Assembly (NCBI GenBank): GCA_963712955.1
Contig: CAVQKF010000014.1
Location: forward strand, 372,001 to 436,000
Length of the DNA: 64,000 nt
Direction of reading: 5' to 3'
Origin: DATFVJ01 sp963712955
GTDB lineage: Bacteria > Actinomycetota > Actinomycetes > Streptosporangiales > Streptosporangiaceae
This document shows positions 1-7,857 of this stretch, piece by piece; the first letter of the stretch is position 1; the number at the start of each line of letters is the position of its first letter. The translations under genes and the position numbers were made by a program. The notes beneath the pieces are model-generated. The model did no database searches. It was not told the DNA's origin and worked only from the letters and a program-made list of their open reading frames with translations.

Positions 1-721
1 TAAGGGCGAACAGCGGCGCCACGTAGGCCATCATCTTCTGCGACTGCATCATCGGGTTGTCGGCGGTTCCTCCAACGAGGTTGCGCCGCATGCTTTGCCG
101 CACCGTCAAATACGTGGTCGTGCCGCTGAGGATCACGGTGAGCCCTATGACGACCTTCGCGACGATGGGGTTTACCCCCTGCGCGGCGAGCTCCGTGCCG
201 CTCGAGATGAACCTCGTCGCGACAGTGACGCCCAAGATGTGCGCATGCTGCGCGCTTTCTACCACAGCGCGGGTCAGGCCGTACTTCGGCTGGCCCGCCC
301 CGGGTGTCCAATCCGCAATGGCCCTGAGCACGGTAAACAAGGAGATGAACACAGGGAACTGCGCCACGAGCGGAAGGCATCCGCCGAGCGGATTCGCGCC
401 GTTCTCCTGGTAGAGCTTCATGACCTCCTGGTTCATCTTCTGCTTGTCTGACTTGTACTTCTTACGAAGCTCCTGCACCTTCGGCGCGAGATCGGCCATC
501 TTCCGCTGCGCGTGAATCTGCTTCACGAAGAGCGGGAAGAGCAACAGCCGGACGAAGACAGTCAGCAATATGATGGTCAGGCCCCACGTCCAGCCACTCG
601 CCGGACCGAAGACGGGTGACAGCGCGGCGTGGATCCGCATGATGACCCAGGCGACGGCAACGTACAGCCATTCAAGCAGCCCCATCGGATTGAGGCTCGC
701 CGAGGCAATGTAGTGCGGCAC
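1..721 (-). CDS. yidC: Membrane protein insertase YidC (3' end cut by window)
   Basis: YidC/Oxa1 insertase, which inserts and folds inner-membrane proteins alone or with SecYEG. About 240 codons are visible; the C-terminal part lies outside the window. A hydrophobic segment (TWGLTIILLTVFVRLLLFP) is followed by the charged cytoplasmic hairpin (VKQIHAQRKMADLAPKVQ) and by NPMMQSQKMMAYVAPLFAL, all typical of the family. I chose GTG at 721 because GGGAG sits 6 nt upstream; the in-frame ATG at 685 has no ribosome site. It follows yidD, rnpA and rpmH in the same direction, the standard arrangement beside oriC. Confidence 0.93.
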   Translation of the reverse strand, partial: MPHYIASASLNPMGLLEWLYVAVAWVIMRIHAALSPVFGPASGWTWGLTIILLTVFVRLLLFPLFVKQIHAQRKMADLAPKVQELRKKYKSDKQKMNQEVMKLYQENGANPLGGCLPLVAQFPVFISLFTVLRAIADWTPGAGQPKYGLTRAVVESAQHAHILGVTVATRFISSGTELAAQGVNPIVAKVVIGLTVILSGTTTYLTVRQSMRRNLVGGTADNPMMQSQKMMAYVAPLFAL

Positions 722-752
722 GCCTAGCTCCCTTTCACTTTCTTCGACATCG

Positions 753-1061
753 TCAGGTCCCCGGCCGCATAGCGGCTGCCTTCCGGTCAGGCACCGGATC
801 GTAACCGCCCCGGTGGAACGGATGGCAACGGCCGATCCTCCGGACCGCGAGCCACGAGCCACGGAGCGCGCCATACCTGCGCAACGCCTCGAGTGCGTAG
901 GTGCTACATGACGGCTCGAACCTGCATCGCGGCGCGAGCAACGGCCCGATCAGCCGCCGGTACGCGATGATCAGCTGCATGAACAGCCACGCCGCCGATG
1001 TCACCGGCGCATCCGGTCCCGCCTCATCCGTGGCGTGTCGCGCGTTCATCGCCGATGTCAC
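753..1061 (-). CDS. yidD: Membrane protein insertion efficiency factor YidD
   Basis: Small YidD family protein (102 aa) thought to assist YidC. The family core is plain: an amphipathic segment (LIIAYRRLIGPLLAPRC), then RFEPSCSTYALEALRRYG and RCHPFHRGGYDPVP with the conserved cysteines and GGxDPVP. The start ATG overlaps the rnpA stop by 4 nt (ATGA), so the two are probably translationally coupled. The N-terminal 25 residues are not conserved and a later start is possible. Confidence 0.92.
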   Translation of the reverse strand: MTSAMNARHATDEAGPDAPVTSAAWLFMQLIIAYRRLIGPLLAPRCRFEPSCSTYALEALRRYGALRGSWLAVRRIGRCHPFHRGGYDPVPDRKAAAMRPGT

Positions 1062-1429
1062 GCCCTAACCTGCCGCCGAAGCAACCTGCTGAGTACCAGA
1101 TCGAGTTCGGCGGCAAGATCTCGCTGGCGTACGTCCGCTGCCCGGGGATTGGCACGGATGACAAGCAGGCTACCCGCTGGCAGCCATCCAGTGCGCACCC
1201 GGGCCACATCACGGAGCCGCCGCCGAACACGATTTCGGACCACCGCGCCCCCGACCGCTCGGGAAACGACGAATCCGACCCTTGGGGAAGTAGCCGCGTC
1301 ATCCCGGGCGGCTTCATCATCTCCGGCCAGCAGGTGAGCCGTGAGCAGCCGACCGCCCGCGCGCTTACCCCGGCGGACCGCCAGCTCAAATTCCTGGCGC
1401 CGCCTCATCCGGGCCGCAGCGGGAAGCAC
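1058..1429 (-). CDS. rnpA: Ribonuclease P protein component
   Basis: Protein subunit of RNase P, which assists the catalytic RNA in maturing tRNA 5' ends. It is 123 aa, normal for the family, very basic, begins LPAAARMRRRQEF and has the RNR signature (VVRNRVRRRLRD) preceded by VGFVVSRAVGGAV. The start codon is GTG. It lies between rpmH and yidD as in nearly all bacteria, and overlaps yidD by 4 nt. Confidence 0.95.
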   Translation of the reverse strand: MLPAAARMRRRQEFELAVRRGKRAGGRLLTAHLLAGDDEAARDDAATSPRVGFVVSRAVGGAVVRNRVRRRLRDVARVRTGWLPAGSLLVIRANPRAADVRQRDLAAELDLVLSRLLRRQVRA

Positions 1430-1479
1430 AGTATCGCCCCAGCATAAGAAGGTGCAGTGAGGGAAACGAGGCTTCCCTC

Positions 1480-1521
1480 GTGCTCAGCCTTCTCAGGTGC
1501 TCAGCCTTCTCAGGTGCTCAG
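1480..1521. repeat. 17-bp tandem repeat at the end of rpmH
   Basis: GTGCTCAGCCTTCTCAG occurs twice in perfect tandem (1480-1496, 1497-1513), followed by the first nine bases of a third copy. The rpmH stop codon (1510-1512, minus strand) lies in the second copy, so the repeat spans the rpmH end and the start of the rpmH-rnpA gap. It probably arose by slippage duplication. Confidence 0.85.
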
Positions 1522-1647
1522 GCTTGCCCGGCCCTTCCGGCGGCGCGCCCCCAGGATGGCACGGCCGGCGCGCGTTCGCATGCGCAACCGGAATCCGTGA
1601 GTCCTCGCCCGACGGCGGTTGTTCGGCTGAAATGTGCGCTTACTCAC
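1510..1647 (-). CDS. rpmH: 50S ribosomal protein L34
   Basis: Ribosomal protein L34, 45 aa, small and highly basic. The sequence SKRTFQPNNRRRARTHGFRL, followed by RMRTRAGRAI, is the canonical actinobacterial L34. An upstream in-frame start exists, but GTG at 1647 matches the invariant N-terminus and has GGAG 5-6 nt upstream. It is the first gene of the rpmH-rnpA-yidD-yidC cluster, transcribed away from dnaA. Confidence 0.96.
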   Translation of the reverse strand: MSKRTFQPNNRRRARTHGFRLRMRTRAGRAILGARRRKGRASLST

Positions 1648-2235
1648 TGCGACTCCAGGTGCGGTGCTGCTGGTCTGGTCAGGGTCACGGCTCATCTGGT
1701 CCGGCGGTCCACGTCACGGTCCGCCGCCCCCAGGCCGCGTCCGAAGACGCCACCCAACCGGGCTCACGAACGGCGAGGCTGCGTCAGACCGGCAGCGGGC
1801 ATGCAAAACCCCAAGTGATCCCGGCCCGGTCCTCGTACGTTACGGCCCGCTTGCGTGCGGGGTCAAACCAGGGCGGCACCCCCGAGAGCCCGGTTTCCCC
1901 AACGCTGCCCACCTCGCGCCTCTAGGCTGTGGACAACGGCTTGAAGCCATGCATCGCATGGGGTTACTGTCACCCGACCGGGACTGTGGCGGCGACCGGT
2001 CTCCGCCACAGCTGCCGTGCACAAGTTGTGGATAAAGCTGTGAACAACGTGTGGGCCAGCGGGCTGCGGGGGCGCCGTGCTGATAGGCGCCGGTTGTTCG
2101 GGCGCCGGTTGTGAGAGCGCTGGGTCGTGGGCGGTGGGCACTGGCCAGCGGGGCACAGGTGACGACGGCGTCGCGCCAGCAGAGCGGGACGGCGGCATGC
2201 ACCGGCAGCGGCCGGCGCGGGAGGGCGGGCCAGCG
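1648..2235. promoter_or_regulatory. rpmH-dnaA divergent intergenic region with DnaA boxes
   Basis: A 588-bp gene-free region between divergent rpmH and dnaA. DnaA boxes near its dnaA side: TGTGGACAA at 1928-1936 and TGTGGATAA at 2027-2035 (both perfect in inverted orientation), and TGTGAACAA at 2039-2047 (one mismatch). They probably mediate dnaA autoregulation and may add to the origin. No coding sequence was recognised here. Confidence 0.75.
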
Positions 2236-3906
2236 ATGAGTGAGACGGATCTAGCCGAGGTGTGGGCACGGTCGCTCGCAGGTCTCGCGGATATCCAGCT
2301 GGAGGCTCACCAGAGGGCCTGGCTCAACCTCACAAGGCCGCTTGGCCTGGTGGAGAACACCGCGCTCATCGCAACGCCGAACGAGTTCGCGAAGGAACAG
2401 CTCGAAACGCGACTGCGCACCCTCGTGACACACGCTCTGTCCAGGGAACTCGGCCGCAACATCCAGCTTGCCGTGACCGTCGACCCGGCAGCGCCGGGCT
2501 CGGAACCTGTGCTGCCTGCCCGCGCGACCGGGCACCTGGACGGAACTCGGCACGACGGGCGCGATCTACGCGACGCGCGCGATCTACGCGGCGGGCGCGC
2601 CGTCGACCGCGGCGCGGGCGACGCCCACCGCTTGACCGGTCTGCCCGGCACCCCTGGGCACCTCGGGGGACCCGACCAGGAACTTCACCTCGGCCCGCGC
2701 GACCAGGAACGTCATCTCGGGCAACAAGATCCTGCAGGCCACCTCGGGCAGGCCGGACCGGCCGGTCATCTCGGAACCGCTGACCCGATCGGCCACCCAG
2801 ATCCCGCCAGGCACCTAGGTCCGGCCGGGCACGCTGCGCAGGCGCGGCAGGCCAATGCCCGGCCCGCGCAGGCACGGCTGAACCCCAAGTACACGTTCGA
2901 GACGTTCGTCATCGGCTCGAGCAACCGCTTCGCACACGCCGCCGCAGTGGCCGTCGCCGAGGCCCCGGCCAAGGCCTACAACCCGTTGTTCATCTACGGC
3001 GACTCCGGCCTCGGTAAGACCCACCTGCTGCACGCGATCGGCCATTACGCACAGAGCCTCTACGCCGGGGCGCGCGTCAGGTACGTGAGCTCGGAGGAGT
3101 TCACCAACGACTTCATCAACATGATCAGGGACGGCAAGCAGGATGGTTTCCGGCGCCGTTACCGTGACGTCGACATCCTCCTGGTCGACGACATCCAGTT
3201 CCTGGAGAACAAGGAAGGCACGCAGGAGGAGTTCTTTCACACCTTCAACACCCTGCACAACGCAAGCAAGCAGATCGTGATCTCCAGTGACCGCGCGCCG
3301 AAGCGCCTCGTTACTCTCGAGGACAGACTGCGGAGCCGGTTCGAGTGGGGGCTGCTCACCGACGTCCAGCCACCCGAGCTCGAGACACGAATCGCGATCC
3401 TGCGCAAGAAGGCCGTCCAGGAGGGCCTGAACGCGCCGCCTGAGGTCCTCGAGTACATCGCCAGCCGCATATCGACCAACATCCGTGAGCTTGAGGGCGC
3501 GCTCATCCGGGTGACCGCGTTCGCCAGCCTCAACCGCCAGTCGGTCGACCTGCAACTCGCCGAGATCGTGCTGAAGGACCTCATCCCCGAGGCACAGGGC
3601 CCGGAGATCACCGCGACGACCATCATGGGACAGACCGCCTCCTACTTCGGCCTGTCCATCGATGACCTGTGCGGCACGTCGCGGTCGCGGGTGCTGGTCA
3701 CCGCCCGCCAGATCGCGATGTACCTGTGCCGCGAACTCACCGACCTTTCCCTGCCGAAGATCGGCCAGCAATTCGGTGGCCGCGACCACACCACGGTCAT
3801 GCACGCCGACCGCAAAATCCGCTCCCTCATGGCCGAGCGCCGGTCCATCTACAACCAGGTGACCGAACTCACCAACCGGATCAAGCAGCAAGCGCGGTCG
3901 GGCTGA
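2236..3906 (+). CDS. dnaA: Chromosomal replication initiator DnaA
   Basis: AAA+ initiator that binds DnaA boxes and melts oriC (556 aa). Domain I (SETDLAEVWARSLAGL) is followed by a long linker (about residues 85-210). The AAA+ core starts near LNPKYTFETFVIGSSNRF, with Walker A GDSGLGKTH (about 255-263) and Walker B ILLVDDIQFLE. Domain IV ends with the box-reading helix GGRDHTTVMHA. ATG 2236 is chosen because it begins the conserved domain I; GGGAGG lies about 11 nt upstream. The linker is odd: several 9-residue units built on HLG, such as GHLGQAGPA, probably from tandem duplication. Confidence 0.97.
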   Translation: MSETDLAEVWARSLAGLADIQLEAHQRAWLNLTRPLGLVENTALIATPNEFAKEQLETRLRTLVTHALSRELGRNIQLAVTVDPAAPGSEPVLPARATGHLDGTRHDGRDLRDARDLRGGRAVDRGAGDAHRLTGLPGTPGHLGGPDQELHLGPRDQERHLGQQDPAGHLGQAGPAGHLGTADPIGHPDPARHLGPAGHAAQARQANARPAQARLNPKYTFETFVIGSSNRFAHAAAVAVAEAPAKAYNPLFIYGDSGLGKTHLLHAIGHYAQSLYAGARVRYVSSEEFTNDFINMIRDGKQDGFRRRYRDVDILLVDDIQFLENKEGTQEEFFHTFNTLHNASKQIVISSDRAPKRLVTLEDRLRSRFEWGLLTDVQPPELETRIAILRKKAVQEGLNAPPEVLEYIASRISTNIRELEGALIRVTAFASLNRQSVDLQLAEIVLKDLIPEAQGPEITATTIMGQTASYFGLSIDDLCGTSRSRVLVTARQIAMYLCRELTDLSLPKIGQQFGGRDHTTVMHADRKIRSLMAERRSIYNQVTELTNRIKQQARSG

Positions 3907-4379
3907 TGACATCGATCACGACCGCGCCGCACGTCACCGCGCCGCATGTCATGACGCCATCGGCGCGATGCGGCACAAGCGTCGGCAAGCGCGTCAACGG
4001 GGGCACAACCGGTACACACAGGCTGGGGATAAACCTGTGGATTACGTCGGGACACGCGGGGGACAACATGTGGTCCCTCTGGCCGTCCCGCCCGGCTGTC
4101 CTCAGCCAGACACTGCCCGCCCTTCGTTCCCGCACCGCCCCTGTGGACATCAAAACGACCGCTGGCCTGCGCGAACGGCGGTTGTCCCCAGTATCCACGG
4201 GTCCTATGACTACTACGATTCTTATTTCCATCCAGCAATCAACCGTAAACCCGCGGCCCCTCAGGCCCCCACGGCCTGTCTCCCCGTACCGCGACCGGCG
4301 GGCCACCGGCCATCGACCGCAGCCCAGTCCCCGGCACGCGAGTGCCGTCGGGCAGCCCTGTCGAACCCAGGAGAGCGTG
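3907..4379. other. oriC, chromosomal replication origin (dnaA-dnaN intergenic)
   Basis: Gene-free region between dnaA and dnaN, the usual actinobacterial origin. DnaA-box-like nonamers: TGGGGATAA 4024, TGTGGATTA 4036, GGGGGACAA 4058, TGTGGTCCC 4069, TGTGGACAT 4142, TTGTCCCCA 4182 and GTATCCACG 4191. Most differ from TTGTCCACA at one or two positions, and they occur in both orientations. A less GC-rich stretch at about 4201-4250 directly after the last boxes is a candidate unwinding element. Exact limits are inferred. Confidence 0.85.
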
Positions 4380-4415
4380 ATGAAACACACCGAATCAGGA
4401 GGCGGCTCCCAGTGA
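4380..4415 (+). CDS. Possible 11-residue leader peptide overlapping dnaN
   Basis: ATG preceded by AGGAG with a 6-nt spacer opens an 11-codon frame, MKHTESGGGSQ, whose TGA (4413-4415) overlaps the dnaN GTG (4412-4414). The dnaN ribosome site AGGAGG (4397-4402) is inside this frame. Translation of the peptide could therefore expose, block or couple to dnaN initiation. There is no homology evidence and the frame is tiny, so it may be chance; the well-spaced ribosome site and exact stop/start overlap are what support it. Confidence 0.4.
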   Translation: MKHTESGGGSQ

Positions 4416-5560
4416 GGTTCCGGGTTGATCGCGACGTGCTCGCCGATGCGGTGGCATGGACCGCGCGCACGCTGCCGTCCCGGCCGTCCGTTCCGGTGCT
4501 CGCGGGCATCCGGATGCACGCCGAGGACGCACTCAACGTCTCCAGCTTCGATTACGAGGTCTCCGCGGAGGTGAGCCTGCCGGTGACCACGGAAGAGCCA
4601 GGGACCTCACTGGTTTCAGGCCGCCTGCTCGCCGAGATCACCCGGAGCCTGCCCGATCGCCCCGTTGAGGTCACCACGGAGGGCTCGAAAGTGGTTCTGA
4701 CCTGCGGCAGCGCCACTTTCACCCTGCTGACGATGCCGGTCGAGGATTACCCGACGCTTCCCCAGATGCCGCCGCCAACCGGATCGGTGGGCAGCGACGT
4801 CTTCGCGGCGGCGGTCACCCAGGTCGCAATTGCAGCGGGCCGTGACGACACACTGCCCGTGCTGACCGGTGTCCGGGTCGAGATCGACGGCGACACCATC
4901 CTGCTTGCCTCCACTGACAGGTACCGGCTCGCCGTCCGGGAACTGCGCTGGAGTCCCGGGCAGCCGGACATCAGCGCGGCCGCGCTCGTGCCCGCCCGGA
5001 CCCTGGCCGATACGGCGCGCTCGCTGACGTCAGGCGCGGAGGTGTCGATCGCGCTGGGCCTGCCCGGTCAGGCGGATACGGACACCAAGGCGGGCGAGGG
5101 GATGATTGGTTTCGAGGGCGGCGGCCGCCGCACCACCACGCGCCTGGTCGACGGCGAATTCCCCAAGTTCCGCTCACTCCTGCCCGACCAGGTCAATGCG
5201 GTCGCCGAACTGCCGACGGCCGCGTTCATCGAGTCCGTCAAGCGAGTGTCCCTTGTGGCCGAGCGCAGCACGCCCGTGCGGCTGGCATTCTCGGCCGGGC
5301 AGTTGGTGCTCGAAGCAGGCACCGGCGACGAGGCCCAGGCCGTCGAGGCACTCGAGGCATCGCTGGACGGTGACGACATCCAGATCGCCTTCAACCCGCA
5401 ATACCTGCTCGACGGGCTCACCGCGATAGATTCCGACACCGCGCGGATCTCGTTCACGATACCGACGAAGCCTGCCGTGATCACAGGCAAGCCCGCTGGC
5501 GACCATCCGGCGCATCCGGACTACAGGTACCTGCTGATGCCGATCAGGCTCGCCGGATAA
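4412..5560 (+). CDS. dnaN: DNA polymerase III beta sliding clamp
   Basis: Ring-shaped processivity clamp that tethers polymerase III to DNA (382 aa, normal length). The N-terminus RFRVDRDVLADAVAWTARTL and SVPVLAGI are typical, as are DDTLPVLTGVRVEI and DRYRLAVRELRW in the middle domain and YLLDGL...YLLMPIRL at the end. GTG 4412 has AGGAGG 9 nt upstream and matches the family N-terminus. It follows oriC and precedes recF; no gnd gene intervenes, unlike in Streptomyces. Confidence 0.97.
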   Translation: MRFRVDRDVLADAVAWTARTLPSRPSVPVLAGIRMHAEDALNVSSFDYEVSAEVSLPVTTEEPGTSLVSGRLLAEITRSLPDRPVEVTTEGSKVVLTCGSATFTLLTMPVEDYPTLPQMPPPTGSVGSDVFAAAVTQVAIAAGRDDTLPVLTGVRVEIDGDTILLASTDRYRLAVRELRWSPGQPDISAAALVPARTLADTARSLTSGAEVSIALGLPGQADTDTKAGEGMIGFEGGGRRTTTRLVDGEFPKFRSLLPDQVNAVAELPTAAFIESVKRVSLVAERSTPVRLAFSAGQLVLEAGTGDEAQAVEALEASLDGDDIQIAFNPQYLLDGLTAIDSDTARISFTIPTKPAVITGKPAGDHPAHPDYRYLLMPIRLAG

Positions 5561-5652
5561 GGTCGTGGCCGCCCGATATGTGCGCGCAATGCGCGCGACG
5601 AGCCTGGCTGCCCTGCCTCCCGCAAAGCACGCCAGGAACATAGCCTCCTAGC

Positions 5653-6924
5653 GTGCACGTGTCCCGGATCGCGCTGACTGACTTCCGCTCCTATCCCGCC
5701 GTGGACCTGCAGCTCGGCCCTGGAGTGACCGGCTTCGTCGGGCCTAACGGCCACGGCAAGACCAATCTTGTGGAGGCCGTAAGCTACGCCGCCACGCTCG
5801 GGAGCCACCGCACCGCCACCGACGCGCCACTGGTCCGCCGGGGCGCGGAGCGGGCCATCGTGCGCGTGCAAATCGACTCGGCGGCCGCGCGCACGCTGGT
5901 GGAACTGGAGATCAACCCGGGCCGCGCGAACCGCGCCAGGCTCAACAGGACGGCGGTCCGCCACCCCCGGCAGGTCATCGGCGCCCTGCGAACGGTGCTG
6001 TTCGCGCCGGAGGATCTCGCCCTGGTCAAGGGCGATCCGGGCGAGCGCCGCCGGTTCCTCGACGACCTCCTCGTCAGCCGCTCGCCTCGATTCGCGGCGG
6101 TCCGCACAGACTACGAGCGGGTTGTCAAGCAACGGACCGCGCTGCTGAAGTCCGCGGGCATGCGGGGTACCCTTCGCGGCGGGTCCGCCAGGGGCCAGGC
6201 GTCCGCCGGTATGCTCGCCACGCTTGACACCTGGGACGAGCATCTCGCCCGCGCCGGTGCCGAACTGCTCGTCGGGCGGCTCGAGCTCGTAGCACAACTG
6301 CGCCCGCTTGTCACCGCCGCTTACGGACAGCTGGCAGATGATCCAGCAGAAGCCGAAATCCGGTACCGCACCTCGTTCAGCAGCGGCAGCGGCAGCGGCA
6401 GCAGTGGCGCCGTCGGGGCCCTCACCCATGATCGCAATGGCGCCTCACCCGCGCCATCACTCGATCCGCGACCCTCCGGCGGAGGCGGCGGAGTCAACAT
6501 GGACGGCGGATACGCGGCGGACAGGGAAGTCCTCGCCGGAACCCTGCGCGATGCGCTCGCCCGGTCCCGCCCAGCCGAGCTTGAAAGGGGATTGTGCCTG
6601 ACCGGCCCGCACAGGGACGAGCTGGAACTCAGCATCGGTGAGCTTCCTGCCCGCGGTTACGCCAGCCACGGCGAGTCGTGGTCGCTCGCCCTCGCGCTCC
6701 GGCTGGCAAGCTATGAACTGCTGCGCGCAGATGGCGAGGATCCCGTGCTGCTGCTCGACGACGTGTTCGCCGAGCTCGACCCTGGCCGCAGGGAAAGGTT
6801 GGCCGAGCTTGCTGTCGCCGCAGATCAGGCTCTGGTCACGTCGGCGGCCGCCGCCGACGTGCCTGGCGCGCTCGCAGGCGCGAGGTTTACGATCTGCGAC
6901 GGGATGGTGGAACGTGCCCGGTGA
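5653..6924 (+). CDS. recF: DNA replication and repair protein RecF
   Basis: SMC-like ATPase that helps load RecA at gapped DNA. It has 423 aa, with Walker A GPNGHGKTN near the N-terminus, the LALRLASYELL signature region and Walker B VLLLDDVFAELD. The GTG start gives the typical N-terminus MHVSRIALTDFRSYP. Around residues 240-290 is a low-complexity Gly/Ser-rich insertion (SSGSGSGSSGAVG, then GGGGG), longer than in most RecF proteins. The 3' end overlaps dciA by 11 nt, implying coupling. Confidence 0.95.
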   Translation: MHVSRIALTDFRSYPAVDLQLGPGVTGFVGPNGHGKTNLVEAVSYAATLGSHRTATDAPLVRRGAERAIVRVQIDSAAARTLVELEINPGRANRARLNRTAVRHPRQVIGALRTVLFAPEDLALVKGDPGERRRFLDDLLVSRSPRFAAVRTDYERVVKQRTALLKSAGMRGTLRGGSARGQASAGMLATLDTWDEHLARAGAELLVGRLELVAQLRPLVTAAYGQLADDPAEAEIRYRTSFSSGSGSGSSGAVGALTHDRNGASPAPSLDPRPSGGGGGVNMDGGYAADREVLAGTLRDALARSRPAELERGLCLTGPHRDELELSIGELPARGYASHGESWSLALALRLASYELLRADGEDPVLLLDDVFAELDPGRRERLAELAVAADQALVTSAAAADVPGALAGARFTICDGMVERAR

Positions 6925-7441
6925 CGGACTGGAGCGTGCGCGCCGCGCACTCGCCGATGCGAGGGCGGACGCCGCGGCCAGAGGCATGCGCCCGGTCCTG
7001 CCCGACAGCCAGGTGCGCTCCGATGATCCGGTGACACCTAATGGTCCTCGGCGGCTACGCGGCGCGGCCCGCCAGCGCACGGATGACCCGCAGCCATTGG
7101 GCACGGCCATCGATGGGCTCCTTGCCGACCAGGGATGGCAGCAGCGTGCCGCCGTGGGCGGGGCGTTCGGCCGCTGGGCGCAGATCGTGGGCACGGATCT
7201 GGCGGCGCACGCGCGCCCGGAAAGTTTCGCAGACGGGGAGCTCGTCGTCGTCGCGGACTCTACGGCGTGGGCAACACAGTTGCGGCTGCTCGCAGGTCAG
7301 CTCGTGCGGCGGCTCAATGCCGAGCTCGGCGACGGAACGGTGCGGCGGGTCCGTGTCCGCGGGCCATCGGGTGAGTCATGGTCTCGGCGCGGCGGCTGGC
7401 GGGTGCGCGACGGCCGCGGTCCACGTGACACGTACGGCTAA
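6914..7441 (+). CDS. dciA: DUF721 / DciA-family replication protein
   Basis: DUF721 protein of 175 aa; the family includes DciA, the ancestral loader of the replicative helicase. The domain spans PLGTAIDGLLADQGW to RVRVRGP, with the family features RWAQIVG and VVADSTAWATQLRLL. The start is inferred as GTG 6914, inside the recF end (11-nt overlap). The N-terminal 60 residues are basic and poorly conserved. The location between recF and gyrB is the normal place for this gene in actinobacteria. Confidence 0.88.
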   Translation: MPGDGLERARRALADARADAAARGMRPVLPDSQVRSDDPVTPNGPRRLRGAARQRTDDPQPLGTAIDGLLADQGWQQRAAVGGAFGRWAQIVGTDLAAHARPESFADGELVVVADSTAWATQLRLLAGQLVRRLNAELGDGTVRRVRVRGPSGESWSRRGGWRVRDGRGPRDTYG

Positions 7442-7533
7442 CTGACCCCGGCGCCGCGTAGGGGGGTTCACACTCCCGCCGTTCGGGCGCGACTGAGCAC
7501 TCTAGGCGCGTAAAGAGGTCACCGGGCGGCCTG

Positions 7534-7548
7534 TTACTGGCCCAGTAA
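7534..7548. promoter_or_regulatory. 15-bp palindrome in the gyrB upstream region
   Basis: TTACTGGCCCAGTAA is a perfect palindrome (7-bp arms around one C) in the 416-bp dciA-gyrB gap, upstream of a TAACAT hexamer that could be a -10 element. It could be an operator for the gyrBA operon; no regulator is known to me for this site. Confidence 0.4.
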
Positions 7549-7684
7549 ACCGCGTCTGCCAGGTAACATGGTTATGCGCCCCGGGCAGATGACCCACCGC
7601 GAGCTCCGCGCACGCGCGCGGAGCGTGGCGAGCAGTCGAGTCCGCGCGTGAGCGCGGATGGAGCGGGCAAGAGGAGCAGGCCCA

Positions 7685-7797
7685 GCAGGGCAAGCCCCAG
7701 CAAGGCCAGCACAGAAGGGCCAGCACAGAACAGGCCAGTACAGAAGGGCCGGCACAGCAAGGCCAGCACAGCAAGGCCAGCACAGAGGCCAGCAATC
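7685..7797. repeat. Degenerate tandem repeats in the gyrB leader
   Basis: About nine degenerate copies of a 12-15 bp unit like AAGGCCAGCACAG lie between the promoter region and the gyrB ribosome site. They are open in the gyrB frame and would encode a Ser/Ala/Gln-rich tail if an upstream GTG at 7648 were used. I treat them as transcribed leader because a much better ribosome site lies downstream. Confidence 0.7.
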
Positions 7798-7857
7798 GCG
7801 GGGGGCCTCGCGGCGCGCATCCTCACGAAGAGGAGCCCTGGCAGGAGGAGTTCCCAC

